A stretch of DNA of 36,492 nucleotides, from contig JAFSXS010000010.1 of the NCBI GenBank assembly GCA_017443945.1, positions 1-36,492 of the forward strand, written 5' to 3'. A model generated the notes under the pieces. That model was not told the DNA's origin, did no database searches, and saw nothing but the letters and a program-made list of their open reading frames with translations. The translations under genes were made by a program, and so were the position numbers. Source of the stretch: Synergistaceae bacterium (GTDB taxonomy: Bacteria > Synergistota > Synergistia > Synergistales > Aminobacteriaceae). Positions 24,003 to 33,067 of this stretch are shown in pieces. The stretch's first letter is position 1, and each line of letters starts with the position of its first letter.

Positions 24003-27000
24003 ATGCAGAGCAGATTTGATTTTCTCGATACGGGCGATTTTCCTGAGCTTCTAAATTATTGCACTAAGGCCGAAAAAAGTCTTGATTTGGACGCTAATAT
24101 AACAATGCTTTATCTCGGCAAAATTGGCGAGACCATTATTCAACTTATACGAGAGCATTATAATATTTCAAGAGATACAAATATTCAGGACCTCACAGAA
24201 CGCGGAATAATCGACGAAAATATCTGCTTGAAGATAAACACCCTGATAGATTTCAAGGACGATGCAGAAAATAACGGCTATAACTCGCAAATTTCAGCGC
24301 AGAGACTCATGAATACAGCCTGCGATTTATGTAAATGGTTTGCTGACGAATTCACAGAGAGCAAATTTGATTTTCTTGCAGACTTGCCGGAACTCGAAAA
24401 ACTTGCTACAGCCGGACGTGAGGCAGAAGAAAATTTATACACTAACACCCGTTATTCTTTGCTTTGTCTGGGCGATATAGGCGAGTTTATCGCAAATTTC
24501 ATAATGAAGAGCGAAAATCTTTCAGCACGAGGCAAACAGGCCGGAAAGATTCAGACTCTTTTATCGCGCGAAATAATAGATCATGAGAAATCTGCCCTGC
24601 TCGACAAAATTAGAGAAGCCCGAAATAATGCCGTTCACTACAAAAATTATTCAGAAGTAGAAGCTAAAACACTTTTGGACGACGCTTTAATATTGTGCGA
24701 ATGGATGTTTATGCAGGTAATCTCTAGGGGCGACACTGTGTCAGGAACTATTACAGGAATCGGCGAAGAAAGTTTATCTGTCAAAATCGGCAGGCTTCCC
24801 GGCTTTGTCCCTCTTAGTGAAATTCCGTTAGAAGACGATAAAAAATTAAGCGAACATTATCACGTAGGCGAGAGTCTAAAATTTAAGGTCGTCGAGCTTC
24901 ACGGAAATACAATAAATTTAAGTCTCATGCTCACAAATGGTAATAAAGAATCATGGAACAATAAAAGATTTCTCAAACTTTGCAGAGAAGGCCAGCACAG
25001 TCAAGTTCAATCAGCAATTAATGAAGGAGCTAATCCCAACGCAGCGAACAATAAAAATTTTACAGCCGTAATGATGGCAGCTTACTATAACAGCGATCCG
25101 GAAGTTATTAGCGTTCTTGTAAAAGCTGGAGCAGACATTAACGCAGTAAATAAACATCAAAACAAGACAGCTCTAATAATTGCGTCAGAGTTACGGGGCC
25201 CGGCAGTGATTCAAGCTCTGTTAAATAACGGTGCGGACATAACAATAACAGATAGATTCGGGAGAAACGCTTTTTCCTATGCGCGGAAAAATTCCAAAAT
25301 CGACGATGAATTATTAGCACGCCTCCAGCCCGATAAAGCAGAGTCAAATAATGCAGCTGTAAATGAAATTATCGCAGAACCTCAGCCAACTTCAGAAAAC
25401 GAGACAACGCAAGGCCAAGACCCGCAAATAAATGAATCTCTCGCAGACTCCAATAATGCAGACATAACAGAATCTCCGGAAAAAGAGTCAACGCAAAGTC
25501 AAGACTCGCAAGTAAATGAATCTCTCGCAGACTCCAATAATGCAGACATAACAGAATCTCAGGAAAACGAGTCAACACAAGGCCAAGACCCGCAAATAAA
25601 TGAATCTCTCGCAGACTCCAATAATGCAGACATAACAGAATCTCAGGAAAACGAGACAACGCAAGGCCAAGACTCAAATATTACTGATTCTGAATTTATC
25701 GAACTCTGCAAAAATGGCACAGCACAGGAAATTTCTGACGCTATCAAGTCCGGCGCAAATGTTCACGCAATAGACTCTAACGAAGACGATAATACAGCCT
25801 TAATGACTGCCGCAAAATATAATCATAGTCCCGAAGTGATAAATATTTTACTAGACTCGGGTGCAGACATCGACGCAAAAAATAAAAAACTTCGTACACC
25901 TTTAATTCTCGCCGTAATGAATAATAACAGCCCTGAAGTTATAGAAGCCCTATGTTCACGCAATGCCGATACAAGCATTCAAGACATAAACTATAAAAGC
26001 GCGTTATCTTATGCACTGGGAAAATATAATGACTCGAAAATATTGACTCTCCTCGCAAAAACGACTAAGCCCACTGACGCAGAATTTCTCGAACTCTGCA
26101 AGACCGGCACCGCACAAGAAATTTCTGACGCTATCGAGGCCGGAGCAAATTTTTACGCAAGAGACTTCACGCGGGACGACGACACAGCTTTAATGCTCTC
26201 AGCAAAATATAACCCCAAACCTGAAGCAGTTAACGCACTTCTTGACGCAGGAGCAAATATCGACGCGCTTAACTCTCATAGACGCACGGCACTTATACTC
26301 GCAGTAATGAATAATAACAGGGACGTAATAAAGGCTTTGTGCGCAAGGAAACCCAGAATTGACTGGCATGACTTAGACGGCATGAGCGCATTTGATTACG
26401 CACAGGAAAGATTCAGCGATGATGAAGAAATTTTACAGCTGTTAGACTTCAATACACCACAACCGACAAAAACTTTAAGTGATTCAGAATTTCTCGAACT
26501 CTGCAAGACCGGCACCGCACAAGAAATTTCTGACGCTATCGAGGCAGGAGCAAATAAACTCGCACGAGACGGAAATAATAATACTCCGTTGATAATTGCT
26601 GCTGAATTTAACACATTTGAAGTTATTGACATGCTAATTAATGAAGGCTGCAAAGTTGACGCACATAATAACGAAGGATACAACGCACTTATGAAGGCTG
26701 CCGAATTTAATACTGTTCAAGCTGTAAATATACTCATACAACATACTAAACTCGATATCGATGACGTAGAGAACAACGGATATACAGCACTTATGCTCGC
26801 CGCCCAAAATAATATAGTCAACGCAGTAGAATCACTCATTAACGCCGGCGCAAATGTGAATTACGTCAGGAAGCCCAAAGAATCGGGAGATACACCATTA
26901 ATGCTGGCATCAAGATTTAATTTCACTGATGTAGTTAGATTATTGCTCTCAAAGGGTGCTGACATAAACGCAGCGACAACTAAAGGCTTCAAAGCTGTAG

Positions 27001-27713
27001 ACTTCGCACTCAAGAATGACAAAATGAAGGGTACAAAAATTTTAGCGTTCCTGCTGAATAATGAATTTTTCAAGGCTTGCAGGCTTCAAGACTTCACGCG
27101 CATAACAACATATCTCAATGCCGGAGCAAATATCAACGTACAGGACGCTAACGGCAACACAGCACTAATTCTCGCAGTTATGCGCAAACAAATCGAGCTG
27201 GTAAAATTCCTGCTTAAAGTCGGTGTTAATGTGAATAAACAGAATAACAACGGCAACACGGCTTTAATGTTCGCAGTGTCAAGAAATCAAATCAAACTAG
27301 CAAACTTACTGCTTAACTCTGATTCTAATTCTATCGGTGTAAATACAATAAACAATTCAGGTTACACGGCATTAGATTATGCAGGAAAATATTTTAAAGC
27401 CTTAACAGATATTAACGCGCAAGACTCTAACGGCAACACAGCACTAATTCTCGCAGTTATGCGCAAACAAATCGAGCTGGTAAAATTCCTGCTTAAAGTC
27501 GGTGTTAATGTGAATAAACAGAATAACAACGGCAACACGGCTTTAATGTTCGCAGCGTCAGGCAATCACAGCGAAATAGTTAATATCTTGCTTGATCACA
27601 ATGCAGACGTGAATATAATAAATAATTCCGGTCATAAGGCTTTAAGTTATGCACAAAAATTTTTAGGCGATCAGGCAGCTGTAACGCGAATTAAGAATTT
27701 AACGCATAATTGA
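24003..27713 (+). CDS. HEPN-HEPN-S1-ankyrin repeat protein (possible RNA-targeting effector)
   Basis: 1236 residues, no signal peptide. Residues 4-115 and 121-237 are two related DUF4145/HEPN-like helical domains (each begins FDFL and has an 'LGKIGE'/'LGDIGE' helix). Only the second retains an RX4H catalytic motif, R207-NNAV-H212 in IREARNNAVHYKNY; the first has lost it. Residues 239-312 are an S1 RNA-binding domain (GTITGIGEESLSVKIGRLPGFVPLSEI). Residues about 319-440 and 560-1236 are ankyrin repeats in five modules, each opened by a cap such as FLELCKTGTAQEISDAIEAGAN. Between lies an acidic, Asn/Ser-rich linker made of three 28-residue repeats. HEPN domains are RNases in many toxin and defence systems, so an RNA-cutting role with ankyrin-mediated targeting is inferred. 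Ribosome site AAGGAG. Not in an obvious operon. Confidence 0.8.
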   Translation: MQSRFDFLDTGDFPELLNYCTKAEKSLDLDANITMLYLGKIGETIIQLIREHYNISRDTNIQDLTERGIIDENICLKINTLIDFKDDAENNGYNSQISAQRLMNTACDLCKWFADEFTESKFDFLADLPELEKLATAGREAEENLYTNTRYSLLCLGDIGEFIANFIMKSENLSARGKQAGKIQTLLSREIIDHEKSALLDKIREARNNAVHYKNYSEVEAKTLLDDALILCEWMFMQVISRGDTVSGTITGIGEESLSVKIGRLPGFVPLSEIPLEDDKKLSEHYHVGESLKFKVVELHGNTINLSLMLTNGNKESWNNKRFLKLCREGQHSQVQSAINEGANPNAANNKNFTAVMMAAYYNSDPEVISVLVKAGADINAVNKHQNKTALIIASELRGPAVIQALLNNGADITITDRFGRNAFSYARKNSKIDDELLARLQPDKAESNNAAVNEIIAEPQPTSENETTQGQDPQINESLADSNNADITESPEKESTQSQDSQVNESLADSNNADITESQENESTQGQDPQINESLADSNNADITESQENETTQGQDSNITDSEFIELCKNGTAQEISDAIKSGANVHAIDSNEDDNTALMTAAKYNHSPEVINILLDSGADIDAKNKKLRTPLILAVMNNNSPEVIEALCSRNADTSIQDINYKSALSYALGKYNDSKILTLLAKTTKPTDAEFLELCKTGTAQEISDAIEAGANFYARDFTRDDDTALMLSAKYNPKPEAVNALLDAGANIDALNSHRRTALILAVMNNNRDVIKALCARKPRIDWHDLDGMSAFDYAQERFSDDEEILQLLDFNTPQPTKTLSDSEFLELCKTGTAQEISDAIEAGANKLARDGNNNTPLIIAAEFNTFEVIDMLINEGCKVDAHNNEGYNALMKAAEFNTVQAVNILIQHTKLDIDDVENNGYTALMLAAQNNIVNAVESLINAGANVNYVRKPKESGDTPLMLASRFNFTDVVRLLLSKGADINAATTKGFKAVDFALKNDKMKGTKILAFLLNNEFFKACRLQDFTRITTYLNAGANINVQDANGNTALILAVMRKQIELVKFLLKVGVNVNKQNNNGNTALMFAVSRNQIKLANLLLNSDSNSIGVNTINNSGYTALDYAGKYFKALTDINAQDSNGNTALILAVMRKQIELVKFLLKVGVNVNKQNNNGNTALMFAASGNHSEIVNILLDHNADVNIINNSGHKALSYAQKFLGDQAAVTRIKNLTHN
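25416..25667 (+). repeat. 84-bp in-frame minisatellite in the HEPN-ankyrin gene
   Basis: Three units of 84 bases start at 25416, 25500 and 25584, and a partial unit follows from 25668. Each codes for a 28-residue Glu/Asp/Ser/Asn-rich segment beginning QDPQINESLADSNNADITES. Because 84 is divisible by three, copy-number change would alter linker length without breaking the frame. Confidence 0.95.
27149..27555 (+). repeat. Recent duplication of ankyrin-coding DNA (279-bp period)
   Basis: 128 bases at 27149-27276 are identical to 27428-27555. The coded ankyrin repeats ('NGNTALILAVMRKQIELVKFLLK') are therefore identical too, whereas the other ankyrin repeats of the protein differ. This points to recent unequal exchange or gene conversion inside the array. 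Confidence 0.9.
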
Positions 27714-27796
27714 TATATTGACAATAAATTTATTCTGCGCTATTTTTGCCGGAGTCTTGATATTTACATAATTTATAGTAGGGAAGGAAAATTATT

Positions 27797-29425
27797 TTGC
27801 CCATTACAGATTTACTTGAGAGAAATTCAAAACTTTACGGCAGCGAGGTCGCATTAGTCGAAATTAACCCCGAACAGCAGGAGCCGACTCGCCTAACTTG
27901 GAAGGAATACGCACTAATTCAGCCAACTTCTTCAAAGCCTTATAGACGCGAAATAACTTGGTCGGTTTTCGACGAGAAAGCAAATAGAGTCGCCAACCTG
28001 CTTTTATCGCGCGGAGTCAAAAAGGGTCAGAAGGTCGCAATTTTGTTGATGAACTGTCTTGAATGGCTGCCGATTTATTTCGGGATTCTCAAAACGGGAG
28101 CTATTGCAGTGCCGTTAAATTTCCGTTACTCATCAGAAGAAATCGAATATTGCGTGAAACTTGCTGACGTTGATATTTTATTCTTTGGCCCTGAGTTTAT
28201 CGGACGAGTCGAGAATACAGTATTAGCACTCGGAGAAAATTGTTTGTTATTCTTTGTCGGTACTAATTGTCCGTCATTTGCAGAGAGCTATAACGAGCTA
28301 GTAAATAATTGTTCGTCAGTTGCTCCGAAAATTTTAATAGAAGATTCAGACGAGGCAGCAATTTATTTTTCTTCAGGTACGACAGGATTTCCTAAAGCGA
28401 TTTTACACAATCACACAGCTTTATTGCAGTCTGCACGAATGGAAGCAATTCACCACGAAACGACTCATGATGATGTATTCTTATGTATACCGCCTTTATA
28501 TCACACGGGCGCAAAAATGCACTGGTTCGGATCGCTTTATACGGGAAGCCGCGCAGTTATTCTCAAAGGTACGTCGCCGAAAACTATTTTAGACGTTGTA
28601 TCGCTTGAACATTGCACAATTGTGTGGCTGTTAGTTCCGTGGTGCCAAGATATTTTAACAGCACTTGACTCCGGTGAATTAAAGCTCGAAGGCCGTAATA
28701 TTTCACAATGGCGTTTAATGCATATCGGTGCGCAGCCTGTTCCGCCGTCATTGATTCGTCATTGGCTTGATTATTTCCCCAAACATAAATACGACACAAA
28801 TTACGGTTTATCAGAGTCAACCGGCCCTGGGTGCGTTCATTTGGGACTCGAAAATATTAACAAAGTCGGCGCAATCGGTGTAGCTGGTTACGGCTGGAAA
28901 TTAAAAATTGTTGACGATAACGGCGAAAAAGTTAAACAGGGCGAGACCGGCGAATTATGCGTGAAAGGTCCCGGCGTTATGCTTTGTTATTATAAGAATC
29001 CCGAAGCTACAGCAGAAACGATTAAAGACGGCTGGCTCTTTACGGGTGATATGGCAATGCAGGACGAAGACGGCTTTGTGTGGCTCGTTGACAGAAAAAA
29101 GGACGTTGTTATAACCGGCGGAGAAAATATTTATCCCGTTCAAGTTGAGAATTTCATTATTACACATCCGAAAGTTCACGACGTTGCAGTTATAGGACTT
29201 CCCGAACCTAGACTCGGCGAAATTGCAGCAGCCATCATTCAAATTAAAAAGGGTATGGAATGCACAGAAGAAGAAATTAACAGATTCTGTCTTGGCCTTC
29301 CGAGATATAAGCGTCCCAGAAAAATTATATTCGCTGACGTTCCCAGAAATCCGACCGGCAAAATCGAGAAGCCCAAATTACGCGAGAAATACGCAAAGGG
29401 TAAAGCATTTTTCGAGAAAGAATAA
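27797..29425 (+). CDS. AMP-forming acyl-CoA synthetase (ligase)
   Basis: 542 residues, adenylate-forming enzyme. P-loop YFSSGTTGFPKAIL near residue 195; TNYGLSESTGPG; TGELCVKGPGVM; GDMAMQDEDGFVWLVDRKKDVVITGGENIYPVQVE (A8-type hinge and Lys region); final PRNPTGKIEKPKLRE with the catalytic Lys. Activates a carboxylic acid to acyl-AMP and then acyl-CoA in the cytoplasm; substrate unknown, but the layout is nearest to long- or medium-chain and aryl-CoA ligases. TTG start at 27797 has AAGGA 10 bases upstream and no closer ATG. It is first in a run with the MBL hydrolase and lgt-like gene. Confidence 0.9.
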   Translation: MPITDLLERNSKLYGSEVALVEINPEQQEPTRLTWKEYALIQPTSSKPYRREITWSVFDEKANRVANLLLSRGVKKGQKVAILLMNCLEWLPIYFGILKTGAIAVPLNFRYSSEEIEYCVKLADVDILFFGPEFIGRVENTVLALGENCLLFFVGTNCPSFAESYNELVNNCSSVAPKILIEDSDEAAIYFSSGTTGFPKAILHNHTALLQSARMEAIHHETTHDDVFLCIPPLYHTGAKMHWFGSLYTGSRAVILKGTSPKTILDVVSLEHCTIVWLLVPWCQDILTALDSGELKLEGRNISQWRLMHIGAQPVPPSLIRHWLDYFPKHKYDTNYGLSESTGPGCVHLGLENINKVGAIGVAGYGWKLKIVDDNGEKVKQGETGELCVKGPGVMLCYYKNPEATAETIKDGWLFTGDMAMQDEDGFVWLVDRKKDVVITGGENIYPVQVENFIITHPKVHDVAVIGLPEPRLGEIAAAIIQIKKGMECTEEEINRFCLGLPRYKRPRKIIFADVPRNPTGKIEKPKLREKYAKGKAFFEKE

Positions 29426-29431
29426 ATTTTC

Positions 29432-30310
29432 ATGTACGAGCTTATAAATATTACGGGAAAAAGTTTTTACATTCAGAGTCCCGCGAAAATAGGCCTTGTG
29501 AGACTCGGCGATAAAAATATTTGCCTTATCGACAGCGGAAATGACAAGGAAGCAGGCCGCAAAGTCAAGAAAATTATCGATAATAACGGCTGGAATCTCA
29601 CGGCGATTTATAACACTCATTCACACGCGGATCACATTGGAGGCAATAAATATTTACAAGCTCAGACAGGCTGCAAAATTTACGTTCCCGGCGTTGATTG
29701 CAGCTTTACAAATTATCCTGTGCTTGAACCCTCGTTTTTGTTCGGGGGGTGTCCTCCTGATGAATTGAGGCACAAATTTTTAATGGCTCAGGAAAGCAGC
29801 GCGGAAATTTTGACTCCCGATAATTTGCCTGAAGGATTCGAGATTATAAATTTGCCGGGACATTCTTTCGATATGGCTGGATTCAAGACTTCTGATGATG
29901 TAATATTTCTTGCTGACTGTCTCTCAAGCCGTGAAGCTCTTGATAAATATCAAATAGTGTTCATTTATGATGTAGGAGAATATATTTTGACTCTCGAAAA
30001 AGTTATGAATCTCGAAGCAAAATTTTTCGTGCCTTCACATGCGCCGATAACTGAAGATATTAAGCCCCTAGCAGAATATAATATCAGCAAAGTAAATGAG
30101 ATCGCCGGGAAAATATTAAATTTTTGCAGGGAGCCGCTGAATTTCGAGAGAATATTACAGAAATTATTTAACGCTTATAATTTATCCATGAGCTTTGAGC
30201 AGTACGTTTTGACGGGCAGCACTGTAAAATCTTACTTGTCATGGCTCAAGCATAATAATAAATTGAACGCATATTTTGACGATAATATTTTATTATGGGA
30301 GAGTGCCTAA
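29432..30310 (+). CDS. MBL-fold metallo-hydrolase
   Basis: 292 residues. The metal site THSHADHIGGN (near residue 60) is the HxHxDH signature, followed by a downstream H in LPGHSFDMAGF and a D in FLADCLSS. The C-terminal third (residues 200-292) is helical and has an FxNAYNLSMSFEQY sequence, giving the shape of glyoxalase II-like/flavodiiron relatives. Substrate is unknown; thioester or ester hydrolysis is likely, and the acyl-CoA synthetase six bases upstream suggests a link to CoA thioesters. The stop overlaps the lgt-like start (TAATG). Confidence 0.88.
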   Translation: MYELINITGKSFYIQSPAKIGLVRLGDKNICLIDSGNDKEAGRKVKKIIDNNGWNLTAIYNTHSHADHIGGNKYLQAQTGCKIYVPGVDCSFTNYPVLEPSFLFGGCPPDELRHKFLMAQESSAEILTPDNLPEGFEIINLPGHSFDMAGFKTSDDVIFLADCLSSREALDKYQIVFIYDVGEYILTLEKVMNLEAKFFVPSHAPITEDIKPLAEYNISKVNEIAGKILNFCREPLNFERILQKLFNAYNLSMSFEQYVLTGSTVKSYLSWLKHNNKLNAYFDDNILLWESA

Positions 30311-31066
30311 TGTACCCGACGTTATTCAAAATTGGAAGTTTCGCGGTTGATTCGTATAGTGTTGTATGGTTTATTGCGTTGTCGATTGCGATAATATGGG
30401 CTCTCAAGAGGTTAGCTTTATATAATCTTGACGAGGACGAGTCCCGCAAAGTAATGGCAGCTGCTTTTATATGTATGCTGATAGGTGCGCGTGCTCCTGA
30501 ATATATTAGAAATTGGCGGATTTATTACGAGAGTCCGTCATTGCTGCTAGATTTGAATCGCGGAGGGGTTGCGGAGTTTGGTGCGATTCTGGGAGCTTTT
30601 TTCGGCGCGTTGATTATGTGCGTGTTCAATAAAAAAATTTCGTTCGCTAAATTGTGTGAAGTAGCTGCTATACCTGCAATGCTTGCTATATCGATAGGGC
30701 GCTGGGGATGTTTTCTCAACGGCTGCTGTAAAGGGCTTGAGTCAAATTTTTGCACGGCTGTACATTTTTTGAACGATCCCGCCGGAGTTAATAGACACCC
30801 TGTGCAGATTTATTATTCGATATTTGCGGTTATAAATGTTATATTGCTGCTGATAGTTGAGAGAAAAATTTTATCCTGTTATAGCTCCTCTTGCGCTAAT
30901 TCTTTATTCTATTATGAGATTTGTAATTGCCCCTGTGAGAGAGCCATTTACTTTTGCGAAATTAATTATTAATGACTGGACATACACGGGGATAATAATA
31001 GCGTTGCCGATAGAGATTTTATTTCTTGCGTGGAGTGTTTATAAGATTAGGCGTGAGATTGCATAG
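30310..31066 (+). pseudogene. lgt: Lgt-like prolipoprotein diacylglyceryl transferase with frameshift
   Basis: ATG at 30310 overlaps the MBL stop (TAATG), preceded by GGGAGAG. The first frame has the Lgt signature GRWGCFLNGCCKG and several membrane helices but runs out of homology after LLLIVERK. The correct C-terminus (FYPVIAPLALILYSIMRFVIAPVREPF...) continues in the next frame up to 31066. Removing one A from the A5 tract at 30864-30868 restores one open frame. Lgt adds diacylglycerol to the lipobox cysteine of prolipoproteins. The usual His-Gly motif near residue 100 appears degenerate (EFGAILG), so this may be a divergent paralog rather than the essential lgt. Could also be a sequencing error or a slippery tract. 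Confidence 0.7.
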
Positions 31067-31520
31067 CTGTAAAAACTTTTGCCTAAACACGACTCCAGAC
31101 TATAAACCGGGTGGGTGGGTGGGACTAACCAATTAAAACGCGCGATAAATTAATTGCATGTAGCTGTATTTATAGCAAATAAACAAAAATATGCTGCAGC
31201 CATCGCCCCGCAGACGGCCCCGGTTGCAAAAAAGGTTTTCGCTTTTGACTTTGCTTTGTTTGTATGCGTATAGTTTTTAAAGTGTTTTCACAATAACGGG
31301 TAGACGGGCGGGCAAAAAGAATTTGTAACGTGTCTTTATCTCTCTGCATTGAGTTATAATTTAATGCGTTGACTATAAATTTATAGAGATTTTGCGCGAA
31401 AAATTTTGCTTTAGTCTAAATAAGTCAATTTGCTAGTATCTTTATCGGTAAAACAAGCCATGAAGTTAATCACTCACAATATTAAAATATGCCATGATAA
31501 ATTTTAGGAGGTATCTATTA
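31067..31520. other. Intergenic region with quadruplex-forming G-tracts upstream of htrA
   Basis: 454 bases with no gene. It holds the perfect G-quadruplex motif at 31109-31123, a shorter G-rich run GGGTAGACGGGCGGG (31298-31312), and a CG-rich patch around 31205-31222. A TATAAT box at 31355-31360 and TTGACT at 31369-31374 are near the HtrA start but not well paired. It may carry the htrA promoter and possibly an unknown small RNA. Confidence 0.5.
31109..31123 (+). promoter_or_regulatory. Perfect four-tract G-quadruplex motif
   Basis: GGGTGGGTGGGTGGG: four runs of three G with one-base loops, a very stable quadruplex motif. The same (CCCA)3CCC core is present on the opposite strand in the hairpin near 36450. 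Confidence 0.9.
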
Positions 31521-33005
31521 ATGAAGATGAATAAAAGATTTTCAGCGTTAATTATGACGCTTATATTAATTCTCGTGAGTGCGGGGAGTTCGTTTGCGGC
31601 CTTGTCGCCGTTCGGTGCGTCAAATCCGATGGTGCCGATAGTAAAGCGCGCTTCAGTGGCCGTTGTTAATATCGACGTTGAGAAAGCTGCGTCAAATAAT
31701 AGGCGTTCAATGCCTCAAATGCCGTTTGATTTCGACGATGACCCAATTTTTAAACACTTTTTCGGCGACAATTTCCGGGAATATAATAGATCCGTACCTA
31801 TGAAGGGCCGCGGTTCCGGCTTTATCGTCTCGAAAGAAGGACTCATACTCACAAATAATCACGTCGTAAGCAATGTCGATAAAATAACAGTTTCGGTTCT
31901 CTTAGCGGACGGCAGCAAGAAAACTTACGACGCAACAATCAAGGGCAGCGATCCTACTTACGATTTAGCAGTAATAAAAATTGAACCTGATACAGCACTC
32001 CCGATTTTGGAACTTGGCGACTCTGACGCTCTTGAAGTCGGCGAATGGGTTATCGCAATAGGCAACCCCTACGGTTTTGAACATACTGTAACAGCCGGCG
32101 TTATCTCGGCAAAGCACAGAAGCATTCACAGCAATGAAGTAAACTTTGATGATTTCTTGCAGACCGACGCAGCAATTAACCCGGGAAATTCCGGCGGCCC
32201 ATTGTTAAATATGGAAGGAAAAGTTATCGGCATTAATTCAGCAATCGCACCTTTTGCACAGGGTCTAGGCTTTGCAATTCCCATTAACCGCGCGAAAGAA
32301 ATAATGAATGATTTAGTATCTCATGGACACGCAAGAAGAGGCTGGCTCGGCGTATCAATCGGCAACGTAACACCGCAAATGGCGAAAACTTACGGAGTCG
32401 GTTCAACTGAAGGTGCAATGATTAATGACGTTTTCAAAGGCGATCCCGCAGACAAAGCCGGAATTAAGCGCGGAGATGTCGTAATTGAGATTAACGGCGA
32501 AAAAATTAAGGACGCTCAAGCACTCACTAATAAAATAAGGTCTCTTGCCCCCGGTTCAACTGCAAAATTTGTAGTCATCCGCAAAGGCAAGAAAATGAAT
32601 TTCAGCGTAAAACTCGGCGAACGTGCAGCAGACGCAGATACTAGACAGCCGGGAAAAGGCCGGGACAATGATAAAGAATCTAACCGCAGAAATTCTGACT
32701 CAAGCACAGCATTAAAAGATTTCGGAATTAACAGAATCTCAAGTCTCGACAACAGCACAAAACGCCGCTACGGTCTTGACTCAGAAGCTGAAGGAGTAAT
32801 CATTACAGAAGTCGGCAGAAATTCACCGGCCTATAATGCAGGTCTCCGCGAAGGTGATTTAATCTTAGAGGTAAACGCCCAAGAAGTTATGAGTCCTGAA
32901 GACGCAGCACGGGCACTCGGCAATGAAGACACACTTGTATTGATGATCGAACGTGATGGAGCTACATATTTTGTGCAGATAGACAAGACTTCAAGCAAAA
33001 AATAG
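31521..33005 (+). CDS. Periplasmic serine protease/chaperone, HtrA (DegP) family
   Basis: 494 residues from ATG at 31521, chosen because of AGGAGG nine bases upstream; an earlier start at 31494 would put nine extra residues before a good signal peptide (residues 1-27, cleavage near SFA). Trypsin-like catalytic triad H114 (TNNHVV), D148 (TYDLAVI) and S224 (NPGNSGGPL). Two PDZ domains follow (about 265-355 and 400-485; GWLGVSIGNVTPQMAKTYG, DKAGIKRGDVVIEING, then GVIITEVGRNSPAYNAGLREGDLILEV). The protein degrades or refolds damaged envelope proteins. Terminator-like hairpin after it. Close to Do-type proteases of 450-500 residues. Confidence 0.95.
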   Translation: MKMNKRFSALIMTLILILVSAGSSFAALSPFGASNPMVPIVKRASVAVVNIDVEKAASNNRRSMPQMPFDFDDDPIFKHFFGDNFREYNRSVPMKGRGSGFIVSKEGLILTNNHVVSNVDKITVSVLLADGSKKTYDATIKGSDPTYDLAVIKIEPDTALPILELGDSDALEVGEWVIAIGNPYGFEHTVTAGVISAKHRSIHSNEVNFDDFLQTDAAINPGNSGGPLLNMEGKVIGINSAIAPFAQGLGFAIPINRAKEIMNDLVSHGHARRGWLGVSIGNVTPQMAKTYGVGSTEGAMINDVFKGDPADKAGIKRGDVVIEINGEKIKDAQALTNKIRSLAPGSTAKFVVIRKGKKMNFSVKLGERAADADTRQPGKGRDNDKESNRRNSDSSTALKDFGINRISSLDNSTKRRYGLDSEAEGVIITEVGRNSPAYNAGLREGDLILEVNAQEVMSPEDAARALGNEDTLVLMIERDGATYFVQIDKTSSKK

Positions 33006-33013
33006 CTTCATTT

Positions 33014-33061
33014 AAAGCACTCCGGCAGAGTCGTAAGAAAAATTGCGGCCCTGCTTTTTTT
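33014..33061 (+). terminator. Terminator-like hairpin after htrA
   Basis: AAAGCA (33014-33019) pairs with TGCTTT (33052-33057), with CCG/CGG inside and then TTTTTTT. The stem is interrupted, so it is moderately supported. It lies between two convergent genes. Confidence 0.55.
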
Positions 33062-33067
33062 CGTGCG

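Noticed and set aside
25369-25677. Minus-strand ORF of 102 codons with repeated Leu-rich segments
   Set aside because: It is the antisense of the 84-bp repeat units; the repetition comes from the coding strand.
25394-25679. CRISPR-like or noncoding repeats at 84-base spacing
   Set aside because: The repeats are in frame in a long ORF and encode an ordered 28-residue linker, so they are protein repeats.
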